From: Planctomycetota bacterium
Lineage (GTDB): Bacteria; Planctomycetota; Phycisphaerae; WQYP01
Direction of reading: 5' to 3'
NCBI GenBank assembly: GCA_021790385.1
Contig: JAJYDW010000012.1
Span: 1-64,000, forward strand
Length of the DNA stretch: 64,000 bases
Position numbers and translations under genes: made by a program. Numbering within the stretch: the first letter of the stretch is position 1; each line of letters starts with the position of its first letter. The notes below the pieces were generated by a model that was given only the letters and a program-made list of their open reading frames with translations, was not told where the DNA came from and ran no database searches. This document shows positions 19,252 through 28,752 of this stretch, one piece after another.

Positions 19252-21444
19252 CTAATCACTGCATTTCTGATCGGCCGCCAAATGCAAGATGGTTTGCGGC
19301 GGCAATTCGTAAATACCGTGTTTGCGCAAGCTCGGACGGTCTGATTCCTGCTGTGTGCCATCCAGCACGTCGGTTATTCTAACGGAGCGTTCCAGAGACA
19401 ACCGTATGGCGGCAAAGGTCCAAAGGATCAGCCGATTCTCACTGCGATAAACCACGCCCGCTTCGGCAGGCAGTATCTTCCTTTCCAACATATCCGGCTC
19501 CACGTGGTTAAAAGCCTTTAATAACCGCCAATGGGCCAAAGTGGGTATGTCTTCCACCCCGCCTATGGAGCCGTAGCGAAAACTCAAGGCGTTGTGTTGC
19601 ACATTCCAATAGATAATCCAGACCATACGGTAAGCCAGCCCACGAAAGAAAATATCCAACGGATCGTGGCCCGCCCGCGCAATGGCCGGCCCATCAAATT
19701 CCACCAGACAATCGGCCCAGATCGGCATAGAGCCAATGCGCTTATCCACCGCCGGACCATGGCGATGAATTCCGAATACGCCCAGGTCTTCGTTGCAATA
19801 GTCATAGCCGATTCGCTGCATAGCCACCATCAGGTCCAGATGGGCCGCGTACTGGCTTAAAATAGCGCTCGGTCCTTGCACCGCAGGCCTATAATTACCC
19901 AGCAACTCCGTTTGATCCGCGGTGGCACCCTGAACCGATTGATCTGCCGTGTTTTGCACCCAATGAAACTTATCGCTGGAAAGATTAAAACTGCTGTCCA
20001 GAAATATTCCCTCCAGGCCGATTCGATCATGCAATTCCCTCCATCGCCGTATCCAGTAATCACGAATCGTCGGGTCACGCAGGTTCAGCACCGCAAATAC
20101 CGGCGTGTAATGATCCGCCTCAATCGCATTGGACGGGTTGCGTACGTAGGCGGCCCTGGCCGTAGCCAGGATCTGGTCTACGGAATCTTCCCCCGGCATA
20201 AATCGAATGCGATCCGCATTGCCATTTCGATTGCGAAAAATCTCCGTCAGCACAGATAACGACGTGTTGCCCCACATTTCCACCTTGGCACCCGCGGCCC
20301 GCACAAACTGGCATAAGGCCCGAAGTTTATCTTCCCCGACACTTTCCGGAATTTTATAATCAACCGTGCAGCACATGTTGCTCACGCCCCAAACATTCAT
20401 ATTGTTCGCACAGTGATTGGCCAGTCCGATTTTTCTAACACCCGCCGCCAGCAGCTTGGCGGCCCCCTGCGTGCGATAACGGTCCAGATCGGCCACCCCC
20501 CATTCTTCCATCAACCCGTAGGTAGTTACCCGCTGCCGCTTCATGCCTATCTGATTGTGCAGATGATTGAAAACAGTTTCGCGAATGTCGTGGTACACAT
20601 TCAGCCGCTCCACCCGATCCAATGGGCCAGCCAGCCAGAGCACTTCCATCGGCGATGTGGTGAATTGAGTTGCCAGATCGCTACAATGCTCATGCCAGTG
20701 AACCATCTGCCCACGGCCACGCGGTTTTTCAAACAGCGATCGAATATGGGCCGTGCGCGTGGCCCAGGTGACAAGCGTCCCGGCCGGGCCACTGGTAAAA
20801 GTGAATCCCTGTAATTCAGTCTGCAGCGGCAGAAACTGAAAAACTGAGGGATTGGCAGCGCTGGGCAGATACCATTCGCTGGAATAAAATTGTGCTTCTT
20901 CAGTAAACGGGACTTGGGATGGCACAAAACAGTTCCGCAACCAGAATTCGTTCCCAAGTATGGAACCCCCGGGTTCCCAGGTACCACGATCCAGCACTTT
21001 ATAAATCGGAATATCTTTGCTTGTATACTTGTATTGATAAGAAAACCCGATCCATATCTGATCAGCAATTTGCCTTTCCACAGGTATCAGAACCAATTCC
21101 AACATGGTGCCTTCCGCGGGTACGGCAAGGCTCGTCCAGTCCGCCGTTATATAGCGGTTCCGCACACTATGAACCATCCATTCCATGATACCCCGCTGCT
21201 CCCGGGAAGCGGTAAAAGTCAGGCGTACACCGGAGTTATCCCCGGAATAGTCCTGCAGACGGTAATCCAGGAGTTGCACGCCCCACGGATTGCGAATTTC
21301 CACAAACATCGGACGTGCCGCACTCCGAAGCGCCACGCCGTTGGCCGATACCGCTCCCAAACCTGAATAGTTTTCATTTTGCCACACAAAAGGGAGGCTG
21401 ATCCCGTTGGAGAATATAGTTTTGTCAGGCAACGCCGCAACCAC
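19252..21444 (-). CDS. Putative TIM-barrel glycoside hydrolase, family unassigned
   Basis: 730 aa; VTTYGLMEEWGVADLDRYR..., RDYWIRRWRELHDRIGLEGIFLDSSFNLSSDKFHW resembles alpha-galactosidase-like barrels. Confidence 0.5.
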   Translation of the reverse strand: MVAALPDKTIFSNGISLPFVWQNENYSGLGAVSANGVALRSAARPMFVEIRNPWGVQLLDYRLQDYSGDNSGVRLTFTASREQRGIMEWMVHSVRNRYITADWTSLAVPAEGTMLELVLIPVERQIADQIWIGFSYQYKYTSKDIPIYKVLDRGTWEPGGSILGNEFWLRNCFVPSQVPFTEEAQFYSSEWYLPSAANPSVFQFLPLQTELQGFTFTSGPAGTLVTWATRTAHIRSLFEKPRGRGQMVHWHEHCSDLATQFTTSPMEVLWLAGPLDRVERLNVYHDIRETVFNHLHNQIGMKRQRVTTYGLMEEWGVADLDRYRTQGAAKLLAAGVRKIGLANHCANNMNVWGVSNMCCTVDYKIPESVGEDKLRALCQFVRAAGAKVEMWGNTSLSVLTEIFRNRNGNADRIRFMPGEDSVDQILATARAAYVRNPSNAIEADHYTPVFAVLNLRDPTIRDYWIRRWRELHDRIGLEGIFLDSSFNLSSDKFHWVQNTADQSVQGATADQTELLGNYRPAVQGPSAILSQYAAHLDLMVAMQRIGYDYCNEDLGVFGIHRHGPAVDKRIGSMPIWADCLVEFDGPAIARAGHDPLDIFFRGLAYRMVWIIYWNVQHNALSFRYGSIGGVEDIPTLAHWRLLKAFNHVEPDMLERKILPAEAGVVYRSENRLILWTFAAIRLSLERSVRITDVLDGTQQESDRPSLRKHGIYELPPQTILHLAADQKCSD

Positions 21445-21837
21445 TCCTTGATTTTTAAGACTAATCCAACACGACCATTAAACCATGCTTCAGTTGCCCG
21501 TGTTACTTTTCCCAGCCAAAGGCAAGCTCATTGGCCCAGTGCGGTTCCCATTGGGCATCCAGAGCCGGCGTGTTCACGCGGGAGGCCAGCCGATGCATCG
21601 GCAGTTCCATCAGCGGCCCGCCTCATCCACTTTAAGGCAAAGAGGAAGACACCTGTCCTGCCACCATCAAACCCCGAAGACTGAAGCTCCCATACACTCC
21701 ACTATAATACCATAACAAACCGAGGGCCAAGACTAAGATCATTGCCATCCCGCTTGAAGAAACGCCTCTTGGCCCCGGTAACATCGCCTGATTGAGCGAA
21801 TACACCCACTATGGAGCAGTTATTGAGTGACGCCACG

Positions 21838-21882
21838 GTCCTCCTCGGAAGCAGTAAAAGACAGGCGTACACCAGAGCCATG
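21838..21882 (-). pseudogene. Short relic of a paralogue of the 19252-21444 gene
   Basis: Minus-strand GVRLSFTASEEDRGV matches GVRLTFTASREQRGI of the 730-aa protein. Confidence 0.5.
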
Positions 21883-22478
21883 GAACAGTCCTTCCTTGCC
21901 TGTCTTCCTTTCTCACCGGCAGGTACGGGGCAGCGCATGCTGTGGGAGAGTACTCAGGAACAGCCAATTGCCTTTCTGCCACAACGTCAGCGGCATCATG
22001 GACGGCTTGCCGGCGGGGCTGGACGAGCTGGCGTGACCGATCCAGCGATCTCCTTGCTGGCGTAAATGTGCCGCAAGGGCGATTCTGGACAATGACGCCA
22101 CGGCCTGTACACGAGAGGCAAAGCACGCCAGCCAGAGGGTGTCGCCATAGGCCCGCCGATCCAAACCATCGAGGTATTGCTGTATGGCATGAGAAGAACC
22201 CGAAGTAGACCATGTCCCCGGCTGATGGTATTTGGCTCGCCAAATGATCTGCGGTTCCACCTTGCACGCAGCCTGGACGCCGCGGTATTCGGTCTTGTCA
22301 GCCTGTATCCAGCCCATGCGCGTTGCAGGCCCCAAGTGCGATGGTGCAAAGGGCGGCGGCACAAAATCCGGTGCCAATGGGGCACGTTCGAGCAAAGATG
22401 GACGAGACCGCGTCCAGCCGGGCGCGGCCACTACGCCATCAATCAATCCTTGATCTAGAAAGGCGTGGACGGCAAGGA

Positions 22479-23460
22479 CCGCTGTCCAGCCCCCATTTAT
22501 GATCCCACTTGAACGTATAGGTTTCGCACACATTAACATTAATTCACTCGTATAGTCTGTTCATTGAACAAGGCGTAGTGGGCGCGGGGATTCAGCCTGG
22601 CTCGGACCGCCCCACGGCCGGAGGGAAGAGAGTTGCAATGCCGGGTGGGGGTGCAGGGGCGGGTGGAAGAACCCGCCCCTGCGCCGCGTGCGGCAAACTC
22701 GTCCGGAGTCCGGTAGGCCAGACTTGAATGCGGACGCTCTCGATTGTATTGCCGACGATACCGCTGACAGATCGCCTGTGCATGGGCCAGAGTTCCGAAT
22801 GTTTCCATATCCAGACACTCGCGGCGCAAGGTTCCGTTAAACCGCTCATTGGTTCTGTTCTGCCAGGGGCTTGCAGGATCAATGTGCCGGCAGGTAACCC
22901 CCGCCTGCTGGAGCCTCCGAATCAGGGCCTTGGCGATAAATTCCGGGCCGTTATCGCAACGGACGAAGGGTGGTGTTCCATAATGGCTGAACAGTCGCAG
23001 AAGCGTCTGGGCCACCATGGTGGCGTTCATACGCCGTCCCACCTCCAATGCCAGGACCGGTCGGGTGTATTCATCCTCCACGGTGAGGATTTTGCGCTTG
23101 CGGCCGTCGTCTGTGGCGTCCAAGACCAAATCCTACGCCCACACATGGTTGGGATATAGCGCCCGGCAGGGTGTTCGCGTGCCCTGCCCTCGGCGTTGGC
23201 GCAGCTTTCTGCGGGGTAGTGTGAGACGGTATTTCGGGCACAAACGTCGAATTCTTTTCACATTCAATCTTTCCTGCCGGCCCTGGAGCATCCACTGCCG
23301 CCGGATCCGCTGGTGCAACATCCGGTAGCCGGCACATGGATATCGCCGGGCCAGGTCGCACCGCAGCCGCACCAATGCCGTATCCTCCTCTTGTGGCTGG
23401 TAGGCCAACCAACGACGGCTCGGGCCTACCAGACTACAGGCCCGCCGCCGGGGCCTTGTC
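22479..23460 (-). pseudogene. IS3-family transposase (orfB-like) interrupted by an in-frame TAG
   Basis: ...TRTPCRALYPNHVWA*DLVLDATDDGRKRKILTVEDEYTRP...FVRCDNGPEFIAKAL...SPWQNRTNERFNGTLRRECLD; TAG at 23133-23135 (minus), same frame on both sides. Confidence 0.85.
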
Positions 23461-23664
23461 GGCCATGGAGCTAACCGGGATTAACCATCTTGATTAGACC
23501 GAGACTGCTTCGCGGCCTGTAAATGCTGCCGCTGCCAGCGACCACCCAAGCACTATACTCGAACCTAACGCCACGCTTGCGTTTTTTTTGACGAAACGCC
23601 GGTTAATTTGCCGTAATGTGAAGCGTATATCCTGCGAAATTTTCCTGGCAGCGAAGGATATAAA

Positions 23665-24594
23665 TCATCGATCCGGCCGATGAGAATGCGGAGGCTCCCG
23701 CCCGGCCCTCTTGCCCAGCAATAACCACCCCATCCGCATGGGTGATACATGCGGCTGCCCACATGCCACCGGAGACCAATTCATCGCCACAAGCTGGCGA
23801 TGCGCATCTTTAAGTGGTCCCGTGTAGTGATATCGCAGTAAATTCATCCGCATTCTCATTCCAACGTGAAAGTGCTGGTGCCCCGTGCGTTTGAGCACGC
23901 TGTTGGCGGGAATTGCCAAGTCCACAGTCCAGACGTACTTTTTACCGTCACGATGGATCGACGCAGCCGTCCGCAGGCCGCGTATATCGTAGCCAAGATC
24001 AGGCCAATAATTTCGCCGTAAAATATCCCCCGCCAGAACACCATCAGCCTGCGATCGCGGCCTGGTGGTAATTAAAGTATTCTGCTCCAATACACCATTG
24101 GCCGGCGAAACCTCGATCTCAAAATATTGCCGGCTGTCACCCACCGGATCCAAAAACACTTCCGCTACATCGCCGCGATAGTGCGGCGCGTTTCGCTTTT
24201 TCCCATAAGGGGCATAGGGCTTCGGACCCAGACAGTCAAAACGGATATACAGCCAATCCCGATTCCACTGCAACCAAATCTTTGTCGGCAAGGGATGGCC
24301 GGCCGAATTACAGCCCAGTGAAAGCGTCAAATGCCCGATAAGAGGCGGGCCGGCCCAGGCTGGATCCGACGGCCGGGCTGTAACGCCCGGCGTAACTGCG
24401 GCGTGCGGAACATCCAGATGTGGAATTGCTGCGGGCAGAGTCGCATAACAGCGCTGGCCCGCTGCCAAGCCTATCCACAACAACACGATACACAGCGTCG
24501 GCCAAAAAAGGCGAACGCCATTGCCCTGGCCGCCATCAAGCAAGCCGTCGCCCGTCGCTGACTGAAAATTGGCACTTCGTAAACAAATTTGCAT
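23665..24594 (-). CDS. CBM9-like carbohydrate-binding domain protein
   Basis: LQWNRDWLYIRFDCLGPKPYAPYGKKRNAPHYRGDVAEVFLDPVGDSRQYFEIEVSPANGVLE...YVWTVDLAIP. Confidence 0.65.
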   Translation of the reverse strand: MQICLRSANFQSATGDGLLDGGQGNGVRLFWPTLCIVLLWIGLAAGQRCYATLPAAIPHLDVPHAAVTPGVTARPSDPAWAGPPLIGHLTLSLGCNSAGHPLPTKIWLQWNRDWLYIRFDCLGPKPYAPYGKKRNAPHYRGDVAEVFLDPVGDSRQYFEIEVSPANGVLEQNTLITTRPRSQADGVLAGDILRRNYWPDLGYDIRGLRTAASIHRDGKKYVWTVDLAIPANSVLKRTGHQHFHVGMRMRMNLLRYHYTGPLKDAHRQLVAMNWSPVACGQPHVSPMRMGWLLLGKRAGREPPHSHRPDR

Positions 24595-24881
24595 TAACGC
24601 ACCGCATCACTGGCCACCGCATCTCATTTCTAACCACCCGGATATACCATCGCGTCTTTGGCTTTTCTGGTCCGCGCCTCGCCGCGTGACAGCTTGTGCC
24701 CTGCCGCCGCAACTGTCAAGTCCTGGTCTAAAGTTGTCACATTATTGTTCATTGTTCGCATCCAAGTTTAACTTCTTTCTGGGAATCGCATGGGGGTGTC
24801 TGCGCAGCGCAGCGAGTCCGACCGCAGCCCAGCAGACGCCCCCACGCGGCGCGGTTTTCCGTCCTCGTGCCGGACCTTCTG

Positions 24882-25739
24882 TCACGCCGTATCGCCTGCC
24901 GGTTTTGGCCTTACCGTCTGGGGTATTATCCCATCGCTGTGCACCTGCTGGGGAACACGCATCTGGAGCTTCCCGTGCGGGCGGCATTGGTTGTATATCG
25001 CTACCGCCTCCGCCACCGCAGGACCCACCATCGCCTTGCGGCTAAAGCTGATCCCCATCCCCAGTTCCTGCTTGAGAATCCCGTTGAGTCGTTCCGCTTT
25101 CCCATTCTCGTAACAGTGACTCTCTTCCGTCATGCTTATTCCCAGCTCCGCGGCCTGCAACTGCTTGATATACGCCTGGCAGCAGTATTGGCTGCCCCGA
25201 TCCGAATGGTGCACCGCATAGGCTCCAGCAGGTAATTGCTTGATCGCCTGGGCTCCGGCCCGGATCACGCCTTCCATCTCCAAGGTATCGCTGCTGTCGA
25301 ATCCCACGATCTTCCGACTATACGCATCCATCACCAGGCTCAAAGACATAAACCCTTCATCCGTGCGGATGTACGTTATGTCGCTAACCCATAGCTGATG
25401 CGGACTGGTCACCGGCATATTCTTGGCAAGGTTAGGATACACCGCAAATCCATGCCTGCTGTCGGTTGTGCGGACACCACGCTTGGGACGTTCTATGAGC
25501 ATATTGTGCCGCCTTAATAACGAAAAACACCGGTCTCGACCTAGCGCCACGCCCGCCACCTCCAACTCGGGTTGTATCAGGTACATTAACTTCCGACATC
25601 CCAAACGCGGCATATAACAGCGCTCCTTGCGGATGAGTTCCAGCACGAATGCTTCCTCCACCGTCAAACGTTCCCGCACCAGCCGCTGTTTGCAATAATT
25701 CTGCCGCGTCATGCCCACCAGTCGGCATAGCACCTTCAC
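24882..25739 (-). CDS. IS3-family OrfB transposase (integrase core)
   Basis: QLWVSDITYIRTDEGFMSLSLVMDAYSRKIVGF...VHHSDRGSQYCC...YENGKAERLNGILKQELG; DDE residues retained. Confidence 0.9.
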   Translation of the reverse strand: MKVLCRLVGMTRQNYCKQRLVRERLTVEEAFVLELIRKERCYMPRLGCRKLMYLIQPELEVAGVALGRDRCFSLLRRHNMLIERPKRGVRTTDSRHGFAVYPNLAKNMPVTSPHQLWVSDITYIRTDEGFMSLSLVMDAYSRKIVGFDSSDTLEMEGVIRAGAQAIKQLPAGAYAVHHSDRGSQYCCQAYIKQLQAAELGISMTEESHCYENGKAERLNGILKQELGMGISFSRKAMVGPAVAEAVAIYNQCRPHGKLQMRVPQQVHSDGIIPQTVRPKPAGDTA

Positions 25740-26137
25740 CCCACGCAGTTGCTGCTCTCCGACGGCGTGGACCGCCTCCCATCGGACTTTTTTTTAAAAC
25801 TCTCCACCTCCTGCCCCAACTGCTCGCAGGCCAGCTTCAAAAATGTCGCATTCAGCACATTCTCCGCTTGGGTTTTACCCAAGGCCTGCTCCAACTGCGC
25901 TATACGCTTTTTGTACTCCCGTATCCGATCTTGTTCGTCTGGCTTTTCCACCCGTACCACCTTCGCTTGTAAATGATTCCTACCGTAGTGTTTTATCCAT
26001 TTCTGTACCGTTGTCGCGCCTGGAATCCCGTGGTGCAACCGCGCCTGGGTAATCGAAGCAAATCGACCATCCTCCAACTCGGCAACCGCCTGCCTCTTGA
26101 AGCACTCACTATACCGCTTTATTACCCGTACCCGCAT
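25736..26137 (-). CDS. IS3-family OrfA (HTH)
   Basis: IKRYSECFKRQAVAELEDGRFASITQARLHHGIPGATTVQKWIKHYGRN. Confidence 0.85.
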   Translation of the reverse strand: MRVRVIKRYSECFKRQAVAELEDGRFASITQARLHHGIPGATTVQKWIKHYGRNHLQAKVVRVEKPDEQDRIREYKKRIAQLEQALGKTQAENVLNATFLKLACEQLGQEVESFKKKSDGRRSTPSESSNCVG

Positions 26138-26194
26138 ACCAAAACTCCTGATATTTCCATTGCCATAAGTGACAACCTATATCAGGACGTGACA

Positions 26195-26215
26195 TTTCCT
26201 GTTACCCATAAACAT
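26195..26215 (-). pseudogene. 5' stub of a third PEP-CTERM-type gene (MFMGNRK...), cut by the IS3 element
   Basis: ATGTTTATGGGTAACAGGAAA is identical to the start of the gene at 46339; the next base is the IS3 terminus. Confidence 0.75.
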
Positions 26216-26332
26216 TGCAACTCCTTCCGGGTCTGCGGCCCAAACACTTGAAACCCTCCCGCAAGATAAACACAACCCTGCGGAAGCCTGATACGCTTGA
26301 ATAATTTTAGCCGATGCCAAACGGTGCCACAA
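26216..26332 (-). promoter_or_regulatory. Promoter and conserved leader RNA, copy C
   Basis: TTGTGG (26332-26327), 17 nt, TAAAAT (26309-26304); leader with P1 hairpin at 26259-26283 and GGAAGGAG RBS. Confidence 0.75.
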
Positions 26333-26618
26333 GACAAAAATCACCGTATTTTCTATTACTTTACATTAATTCGGTATGTATAACGCGATTTTCCATCAAA
26401 CATGGATAATAAATTTAATTTCATCTTACAATAAATCGTTGCTTGTATCGCAGTTATAGGCCAGTTACGGCCATATTTTTTGGCAACGGCGGCAGGGAAT
26501 TTGGACGGTTGGCTCCTCGAGAAGCCTCGGCGGCCAAGATGCCCCCCAATACCACAGCGGACTTGCAGATCACCATTTGCTTTCGGTATGGCTTTGCCAA
26601 AAATCATGCCCCATCATG

Positions 26619-26776
26619 TTAACCCGGATTATTCACACGCTTTTGTGCAAATCATATGTAACGGCTTTAGGTTAAATGGGATACATCAAAAAATTCCGCT
26701 CCTATTTTTCTGCACACTGCTTTTTGAAATGCTTTATTCACGGGCTTTTCAGGCGACTGTGAATAATCCGGGTTAA
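26619..26776. mobile_element. MITE-like element with 19-bp perfect terminal inverted repeats bounded by TTAA
   Basis: TTAACCCGGATTATTCACA (26619-26637) and TGTGAATAATCCGGGTTAA (26758-26776); 120-bp noncoding interior. Confidence 0.75.
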
Positions 26777-27076
26777 GGTGGAGATTTGAGCGAGCGAGCA
26801 GATCAACCACCGGATTATCCTCTCAGCGCGGCTGCAGCCGCAGGAGTTAGAAGCCAGGTGCCGATGTGGCACGCTTCGTGGATGAAGAAGAATTGGACAT
26901 ATGTCTGTGAGGTCGGAAATCCTAGTGCTTTGCCGGCAAGCCACAGGATTACAGTTAAGTACACGATTAAATGTATAGTCGCTGATCCGGTGCGTGCACT
27001 CTCCGCCACGCGGTTTGCAAGCCGCGTATACCCGCCAGATCTGCTGACCCACAAGCCTCGTCATGGCCTGGGCCTA

Positions 27077-28219
27077 TTATTTCCTCGAGCCTGCTTTGGC
27101 CGTGATGCTTTCGCCGGACGATGCCCGTCGGATAAGCTCCGCGCTAAGCTGGACATGGGTTGCCGGAAGTCCCGGTTCCTCCAGGCGCTGGCGCATCAAC
27201 CGATAGGCGGTCACGCCCAGTCCCGCAGCGGGTTGGCGCATGGTGGTCAGCGGCACCTGCAGGTGGGCAGCCATGGGTAGATCGTCAAAACTTCCCAGGC
27301 GTAGTTGCTGGGGAATGGCCCAGCCGTCCTCCAGAGCGCAGCGCATGATCGGGGCGGCCCGGGAATCGGAAACGACCAGCACGGCTTCGGGTTTTCGCTG
27401 GCGCAGTTTTTCCAGTACCAAGGTGTTGTTCCGCAGGTCAAGATGGTGTACCGCACTGTCGTCCGGCCGCAGGCCATGGGCCTCAAATGCCGCCATGTAG
27501 CCGGCGATACGCGCTTCCTGCGTGGGGTGGCGGAAAGTGCTGCCGAAAAAGTCGATTCTCCGGCAGCCCAGTCGAATAAAATGCTGGGTCAGGTGGAACC
27601 CGGCTCCGAAATTGTCGATTCCCACCAAATCCAGATGGCTGCGCGCCGGATAACGCACGATGTCGCCATCGATGAGCACCACGGGAATTCGGGCGGCGGC
27701 GAATTCTTCCACCAAGGCGACGGTCGGGGAGATATTATCGGCCGGCGAAATTTCCAGCGGCATTAGAAATACGCCGGCCACTTTTTGTTGAATCAACCGG
27801 CGCGCAATCTCCTGATAGCGCAACTGCAGGCCGGCGGCATTCGTATGGCCGTCCCATTGCGGATCCTGCAGCAGCATCATGGAGTGCTCCATACTGGCGC
27901 GGTGGGCCAGTTCACTGCCAAGCCCAGCAAAAATCGTCTGTTCCTGGTCCTGCCGGGCCAAGCCCAGCAACACAGCTCCGAAGGTGAGGGTGCGGCGCGA
28001 CGGAAGACCGATGACAACCGTGCCGGCTTTGCGGCCGCGCTGCAGCAAGTGTTCCGCCACCAGCCTCCGTATGGCGGCGGTGGCGGTAGGCCGCGATACA
28101 TCAAAAAGGCGGGCCAGTTCAAGTTCGGTCGGGATGCGTTCGCCGGGACGGAACTTTCCACTATCAATTCCCGCAAAGAGAAAATGATAAATCTTATTTG
28201 ATTTTCGCGGCACACGCAT
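27077..28219 (-). CDS. GntR-type HTH + LacI-type ligand-binding transcriptional regulator
   Basis: KIYHFLFAGIDSGKFRPGERIPTELELARLFDVSRPTATAAIRRLVAEHLLQRG; C-terminal VGIDNFGAGFHLTQHFIRLGCRRIDFFGS. Confidence 0.9.
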   Translation of the reverse strand: MRVPRKSNKIYHFLFAGIDSGKFRPGERIPTELELARLFDVSRPTATAAIRRLVAEHLLQRGRKAGTVVIGLPSRRTLTFGAVLLGLARQDQEQTIFAGLGSELAHRASMEHSMMLLQDPQWDGHTNAAGLQLRYQEIARRLIQQKVAGVFLMPLEISPADNISPTVALVEEFAAARIPVVLIDGDIVRYPARSHLDLVGIDNFGAGFHLTQHFIRLGCRRIDFFGSTFRHPTQEARIAGYMAAFEAHGLRPDDSAVHHLDLRNNTLVLEKLRQRKPEAVLVVSDSRAAPIMRCALEDGWAIPQQLRLGSFDDLPMAAHLQVPLTTMRQPAAGLGVTAYRLMRQRLEEPGLPATHVQLSAELIRRASSGESITAKAGSRK

Positions 28220-28635
28220 GAAATTACTCTCGTAGAGCCTGTCTGATAATCACGACGGGGACGAAGTGTGAATTATGCCAACTGGTGATCCGGTATGCAA
28301 TCCCGAAACGAATTGGATGCCTGACACGTTATGCGGCCCGTCTTGGAACACAGCAATGGAATATGATGATTCTTGAAATGCCCCAGGTCTTCCGCCAACG
28401 CCCCCCACGCTGGAAAATCATCTGCACCCATTCGCAGGCCGCCCCTGCACCAATAATCCTGTCACCATTCGCACTCCCGCATATTACATCACGCACCCGA
28501 TGAATGGGTCCGAAAATACGCCACTAGTCATGATTTATTGTAAACTCACATAAAATTTATTATGCATGTTTGCTGGCAAATCACTGTATACCTACAGCTT
28601 TATTGTAAAGCAATAGGAAATCCGGTGTTTTTTCC

Positions 28636-28752
28636 TTGTGGCGCCGTTTTGTATTGGTTATAATTCCTAGATGTATCAGGTTCTGCGGGGTTGTGTTGAT
28701 CCTGTGGAAGAGTTTCCAGTGTCTTGGGACGCAGGTCCGGAAGGAGTTTCAG
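28636..28752 (+). promoter_or_regulatory. Promoter and conserved leader RNA, copy A
   Basis: TTGTGG (28636-28641), 17 nt, TATAAT (28659-28664); P1 hairpin 28683-28707; GGAAGGAG RBS. Confidence 0.75.

Larger units (their letters stand above)
24714..26194 (-). mobile_element. Apparently complete IS3-family element (1481 bp)
   Basis: Imperfect terminal IRs: TGTCAAGTCCTGGTCTAAAGTTGTCACATTAT (left) and TGTCACGTCCTGATATAGGTTGTCACTTAT (reverse complement of right), with orfA and orfB between them. Confidence 0.85.

Noticed and set aside
21913-22539. 208-aa minus-strand ORF beginning MLMCAKPIRSSGIINGGWTA
   Set aside because: Its N-terminus is the translated noncoding end of the IS3 relic (same stretch at 3453); the rest has no recognisable domain.
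26786-27280. 164-aa plus-strand ORF overlapping the end of the GntR-type regulator
   Set aside because: No domain, overlaps a confident gene antisense, no RBS support.
28727-28738. Strict covariation in the RBS-proximal hairpin of the leader
   Set aside because: GGAC/GTCC in A and GGGCC/GGCCC in B use different registers; in a common register A and C each have a mismatch, so only P1 is claimed as supported.
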